From the NCBI GenBank assembly GCA_034432595.1, contig DAOUBT010000072.1, positions 1 to 24,404 of the forward strand: a stretch of 24,404 nt of DNA, written 5' to 3'. Both the position numbers and the translations under genes were made by a program. Of the stretch, positions 21,461 through 24,404 are shown in pieces; the first letter of the stretch is position 1, and the number at the start of each line of letters is the position of its first letter. The notes under the pieces were generated by a model. It saw only the letters and a list, made by a program, of their open reading frames with translations, had not been told where the DNA came from and did no database searches. The stretch is from DAOTZR01 sp034432595 (lineage in GTDB: Bacteria > Chloroflexota > Anaerolineae > B4-G1 > SLSP01).

Positions 21461-24178
21461 ATGCCCAAAAAGATGAGCAGTGCAGAGATTCGTCAGACAT
21501 TTTTGGATTATTTTGCCGAGCGCGGTCATACGATTGTGCCCAGCGCCAGTTTGGTGCCGCAAAATGACCCGACTTTGCTTTTTACCAACGCCGGCATGAA
21601 TCAGTTTAAGGACGTATTCCTCGGCACCGGTACGCGCCCCTATACCCGCGCTGCCGACACGCAGAAATGTATGCGTGTGGCGGGTAAGCACAATGACCTG
21701 GAAGACGTGGGGCGTGATGGCACCCATCACACGCTCTTTGAGATGCTCGGCAACTGGTCTTTTGGCGACTATTACAAAAAAGAGGCTATCGGCTGGGCCT
21801 GGGATCTGCTCACGCGCGTTTACGGCATGGATGGCTCTCGCTTGTGGGCAACCGTGTTCAGCGACGACAAGGGCGATCTGGGACGCGATGAGGAGGCTGC
21901 GGCTTATTGGCGCAGCGAGACCTCAATTGACCCTTCACACATCCTGAGTTTTGGCCGCAAGGAAAACTTCTGGGAGATGGGCGAAACCGGTCCCTGCGGC
22001 CCCTGCTCCGAAATTCACTACGACCGTGGTCCGGAAGCCTGCAACAAGCGCGATGTCCCCGGCCATGTTTGCCGTGTCAACGGCGACTGCGCGCGTTTTA
22101 CCGAGATCTGGAACCTGGTTTTCATTCAGTACAACAATAAGGGCAATGGCGTGCTCGAACCTCTCCCTGCCAAACACGTGGATACGGGCATGGGGTTGGA
22201 GCGCATCACCGCCATTTTACAGGGCGTCCCCTCCAACTACCACACGGACCTGTTCTGGCCCATCATTGAGCGCACACAGGCCATGGCCGGTCAAACGGAC
22301 GCGCAGCGCGAAGCCAACTTTACCGCTTACCGCGTCATTGCCGATCACATCCGCGCCTGCACCTTCCTCGTGGGGGATGGCGTGCTGCCTGCCAATGAAG
22401 GTCGCGGCTACGTCCTGCGCATGATTTTGCGGCGCGCCGTGCGCTTTGGGCGCAAGTTGGGCTTTCATCAGCCCTTCATGGCCGAACTGGCGGACGTCGT
22501 GATCGCCATGATGGGGCAGCAGTTCCCCGAACTCCCGCAACGTGCCGACTTCATCAAGGCCACCCTCCGCGCGGAAGAGGAACGCTTCCTGCGCACGCTC
22601 GATCAGGGTCTTGCGCACCTCGACGAGGTCATGACCGCGCTGCGTGCCGCGGGCAAGGATGAAATACCCGGTCAGGAAGTCTTCTTCCTGCACGACACCT
22701 TAGGGGTACCTTTTGAAGTGACGCGGGACATCGCGGAAGAGCAAGGCTTCCGGGTGGATGCCGCCGGTTATCACGCGGCGCGTGAGGAGCAGCGCGCCCG
22801 TGGCCGCGCCGCGGGGGACTTCAAGCTCACCACCGATGAACACGCGCGCCTCTATCCGGTGTTGCACGAGCAATTCGCCGCAAGGCTGCCGGTCAAACAT
22901 GACCCTTACACGGGCGGATGGGAGCTGTCCGCGGAAGTGCTTGCCATCATTCAGGGGGACGAGCTGGTCAGTTTGGCTCCCACCGGCGCGCAGGTGGAAG
23001 TCCTGCTCGATGCCACTAATTTTTACGTCGAATCGGGCGGTCAGGTAAGCGACACGGGTTGGATTACCGGGCCGGATTGGGAAATCGCCATTACCGACAC
23101 CCGCCGTCCCATTGAAGGGCTGATCCTCCACATCGGCACGGTGACGCGCGGCACGCCGCAAGTGGGGGACCGCGCCACCGCGCGCGTGGACGAGGCGCGC
23201 CGCCGTGACATCATGCGCAATCACACAGCCACGCACCTGCTGCACCGCGCCTTGCGCGAAACCCTGGGTACCCATGTGGCGCAGGCCGGTTCGCTGGTGG
23301 CTCCCGACCGCCTGCGCTTCGACTACAACTACGAAAAGCCGCTCACCCCGGAGCAGCGCACGCAGATTGAACGCCTGGTCAACGAGGCCATTCTTGCTAA
23401 CTATCCGGTACAGCCGCGCGTGGAAGCCTATCGCGACGCGCTGCAACAGGGCGTGATTGCCCTCTTCTCCGAAAAATACGGCGACATCGTGCGCGTCATC
23501 CGCGTGGGCGAGGCGGAAAAGCCCTTCAGTCAGGAACTGTGCGGTGGAACGCACGTGACGCGCACCGGCGACATCGGCGCTTTCATCATCCTCAGCGAAG
23601 CGGGCATCGGCGCCGGTGTGCGCCGCATTGAAGCGGTGACGGGGCGCGGCGCCATCGCGCTGGCGCAGGAATGGCGCGCACGACAGGAGCAGTTAGCCGC
23701 GCAACTGGGCTGTCCCATCCCCGAACTGCCGGAGCGCCTGGAACGCCTGCAACAGGATTTGAAGACCGCCCACAAAGAAATCGAAACGCTCAACCGCAAG
23801 CTGGCGCGCAACGCCTTTGAGAAGCTGCTGGAGCGCACGCAGGACATCGCCGGTGTGCCGGTGCTGGTGGCGCGTGTCGAAGCGCCGGATGTGGAGACCC
23901 TGCGTGAGATGGCCGACTGGTTCCGCGATAAAGTGACGGGCGTGATTGTGCTCGGTGCGGTGATTGAGGGCAAGCCTCTCTTCATCGCTGCGGTGAGTAA
24001 GGCTCTCACGACGCGCGGACTGCACGCGGGCAATCTGGTCAAACAGCTTGCGCAGCTCGTCGGCGGAGGCGGTGGCGGGCGGCCTGATCTGGCGCAGGCC
24101 GGCGGGCGCGATGCGGAACGCCTCGACGCGGCGCTTGCGCAGGCGCCGGGCTTCATCCGCGCTATGCTCGGCGCTTAG
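21461..24178 (+). CDS. alaS: Alanyl-tRNA synthetase
   Basis: A 905-residue alanyl-tRNA synthetase that charges tRNA-Ala and edits Ser/Gly-tRNA-Ala. The class II catalytic core opens with the family signature (IRQTFLDYFAERGH, then LLFTNAGMNQFKDVFLG and KHNDLEDVGRDGTHHT). The editing domain has the metal-binding HTATH (588-592) and CGGTH (694-698), followed by IGAGVRRIEAVTG. A coiled-coil segment (about 750-800) leads into the C-Ala domain, which ends with a GGGGGGRPDLAQAGG stretch. The length is normal and no disruption is seen. ATG 21461 has GGAGAGG at 21448-21454; the in-frame extension to 21314 lies in the repeat and promoter region and is not used. It is a stand-alone transcription unit between a promoter and a terminator. 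Confidence 0.98.
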   Translation: MPKKMSSAEIRQTFLDYFAERGHTIVPSASLVPQNDPTLLFTNAGMNQFKDVFLGTGTRPYTRAADTQKCMRVAGKHNDLEDVGRDGTHHTLFEMLGNWSFGDYYKKEAIGWAWDLLTRVYGMDGSRLWATVFSDDKGDLGRDEEAAAYWRSETSIDPSHILSFGRKENFWEMGETGPCGPCSEIHYDRGPEACNKRDVPGHVCRVNGDCARFTEIWNLVFIQYNNKGNGVLEPLPAKHVDTGMGLERITAILQGVPSNYHTDLFWPIIERTQAMAGQTDAQREANFTAYRVIADHIRACTFLVGDGVLPANEGRGYVLRMILRRAVRFGRKLGFHQPFMAELADVVIAMMGQQFPELPQRADFIKATLRAEEERFLRTLDQGLAHLDEVMTALRAAGKDEIPGQEVFFLHDTLGVPFEVTRDIAEEQGFRVDAAGYHAAREEQRARGRAAGDFKLTTDEHARLYPVLHEQFAARLPVKHDPYTGGWELSAEVLAIIQGDELVSLAPTGAQVEVLLDATNFYVESGGQVSDTGWITGPDWEIAITDTRRPIEGLILHIGTVTRGTPQVGDRATARVDEARRRDIMRNHTATHLLHRALRETLGTHVAQAGSLVAPDRLRFDYNYEKPLTPEQRTQIERLVNEAILANYPVQPRVEAYRDALQQGVIALFSEKYGDIVRVIRVGEAEKPFSQELCGGTHVTRTGDIGAFIILSEAGIGAGVRRIEAVTGRGAIALAQEWRARQEQLAAQLGCPIPELPERLERLQQDLKTAHKEIETLNRKLARNAFEKLLERTQDIAGVPVLVARVEAPDVETLREMADWFRDKVTGVIVLGAVIEGKPLFIAAVSKALTTRGLHAGNLVKQLAQLVGGGGGGRPDLAQAGGRDAERLDAALAQAPGFIRAMLGA

Positions 24179-24196
24179 TACCTCTTTTTGCATAGC

Positions 24197-24228
24197 AACG
24201 CGGACGGGTTGTCCCGTCCGCGTTTTTT
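24197..24228 (+). terminator. Intrinsic terminator of alaS
   Basis: AACGCGGACGGG (24197-24208) and CCCGTCCGCGTT (24213-24224) form a perfect 12-bp stem with a TTGT loop, followed by a run of T to 24228. It lies 18 bases after the stop. Confidence 0.95.
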
Positions 24229-24265
24229 ATATCAGGCGCTGTAAGGGCTTACCTTCTTCAGGTCA

Positions 24266-24404
24266 AAACGGTATAAAAAGGGGTGGTCGAGGGCATTGCC
24301 TTCGCCCACCCTGCAGAGTGTTGAAATTCGGATACCTATCCAAACCTGCGGTTAAAATTGCGCCAGCGGTGATTTCAAGGGCTATCCTGGTGCTGAAGGT
24401 AAGC
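24266..24404 (+). ncRNA. Structured RNA element, copy B (truncated by window end)
   Basis: This is a second copy of the element at 8752-9060, starting after the alaS terminator. It has GGGTGG 24281-24286/CCACCC 24306-24311 with an inner CGAGGG/CCTTCG stem and the same CATTG apex, the block 24335-24357 (identical to 8823-8845), GCGGT/ATTGC at 24348-24361, the block 24360-24374 (identical to 8848-8862), and 24386-24404 (identical to 8873-8891). Homology runs to the last base, so the 3' half and any downstream gene are outside the window. Confidence 0.72.

Overview
The window reads as a GC-rich bacterial chromosome segment. It is most likely from the Chloroflexota (Anaerolineae-like): DUF4012, paired DUF2723 proteins, Thr/Pro-rich secreted proteins and YLPLV-type motifs on exported proteins are a combination I associate with that phylum. 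This is inference from gene content, not a database result. Every supported gene is on the + strand.

Layout. (1) 1-5139 is the core of an exopolysaccharide/capsule locus: the 3' end of an unidentified gene, a long CapD/WbpM-type nucleotide-sugar 4,6-dehydratase, an O-antigen ligase/polymerase-like membrane protein, and a fused Wzz/tyrosine-kinase copolymerase ending in nine tyrosines encoded by a pure (TAC)9 tract. A hairpin follows. (2) 5247-8703 is a tightly packed membrane and transferase block: a YbhN/AglD-like membrane protein, a GT2 glycosyltransferase and a DUF2723 GT-C-like protein. (3) 8704-9077 is non-coding and highly structured. (4) 9078-14136 holds a DUF4012 protein, a mucin-like Thr/Pro protein, a clan GH-A-like hydrolase and a second DUF2723 protein, all overlapping or nearly so. 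(5) 14216-17193 encodes two secreted proteins, a second GH-A-like paralogue and a 505-aa orphan, separated by a hairpin-rich gap. (6) 17209-21094 is a six-gene overlapping run: nucleotidyltransferase-like protein, Fn3-like membrane protein, HprK-related kinase, PqqD/RRE protein, ECF sigma factor and a putative membrane anti-sigma. (7) 21095-21460 carries a 108-bp tandem repeat and a consensus-like promoter. It is followed by alaS and a strong terminator.

The most striking signal is a non-coding element present twice, at about 8752-8891 (structured extension to 9060) and about 24266-24404 (cut by the window end). The two copies share identical blocks of 23, 15 and 19 nt. They differ by compensatory changes in one stem and by G-C to G-U changes in another, so an RNA fold appears to be conserved. 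Its size, complexity and dispersal recall HEARO / OMEGA (IscB-associated) RNAs without an adjacent nuclease gene, but I could not run a covariance search, so the identity is a hypothesis.

Functionally, regions 1-2 probably make, polymerise and export a surface polysaccharide. Regions 2-5 add surface glycosylation and exported glycan-active proteins. Region 6 looks like a kinase/RRE/nucleotidyltransferase modification cassette joined to its own sigma/anti-sigma switch.
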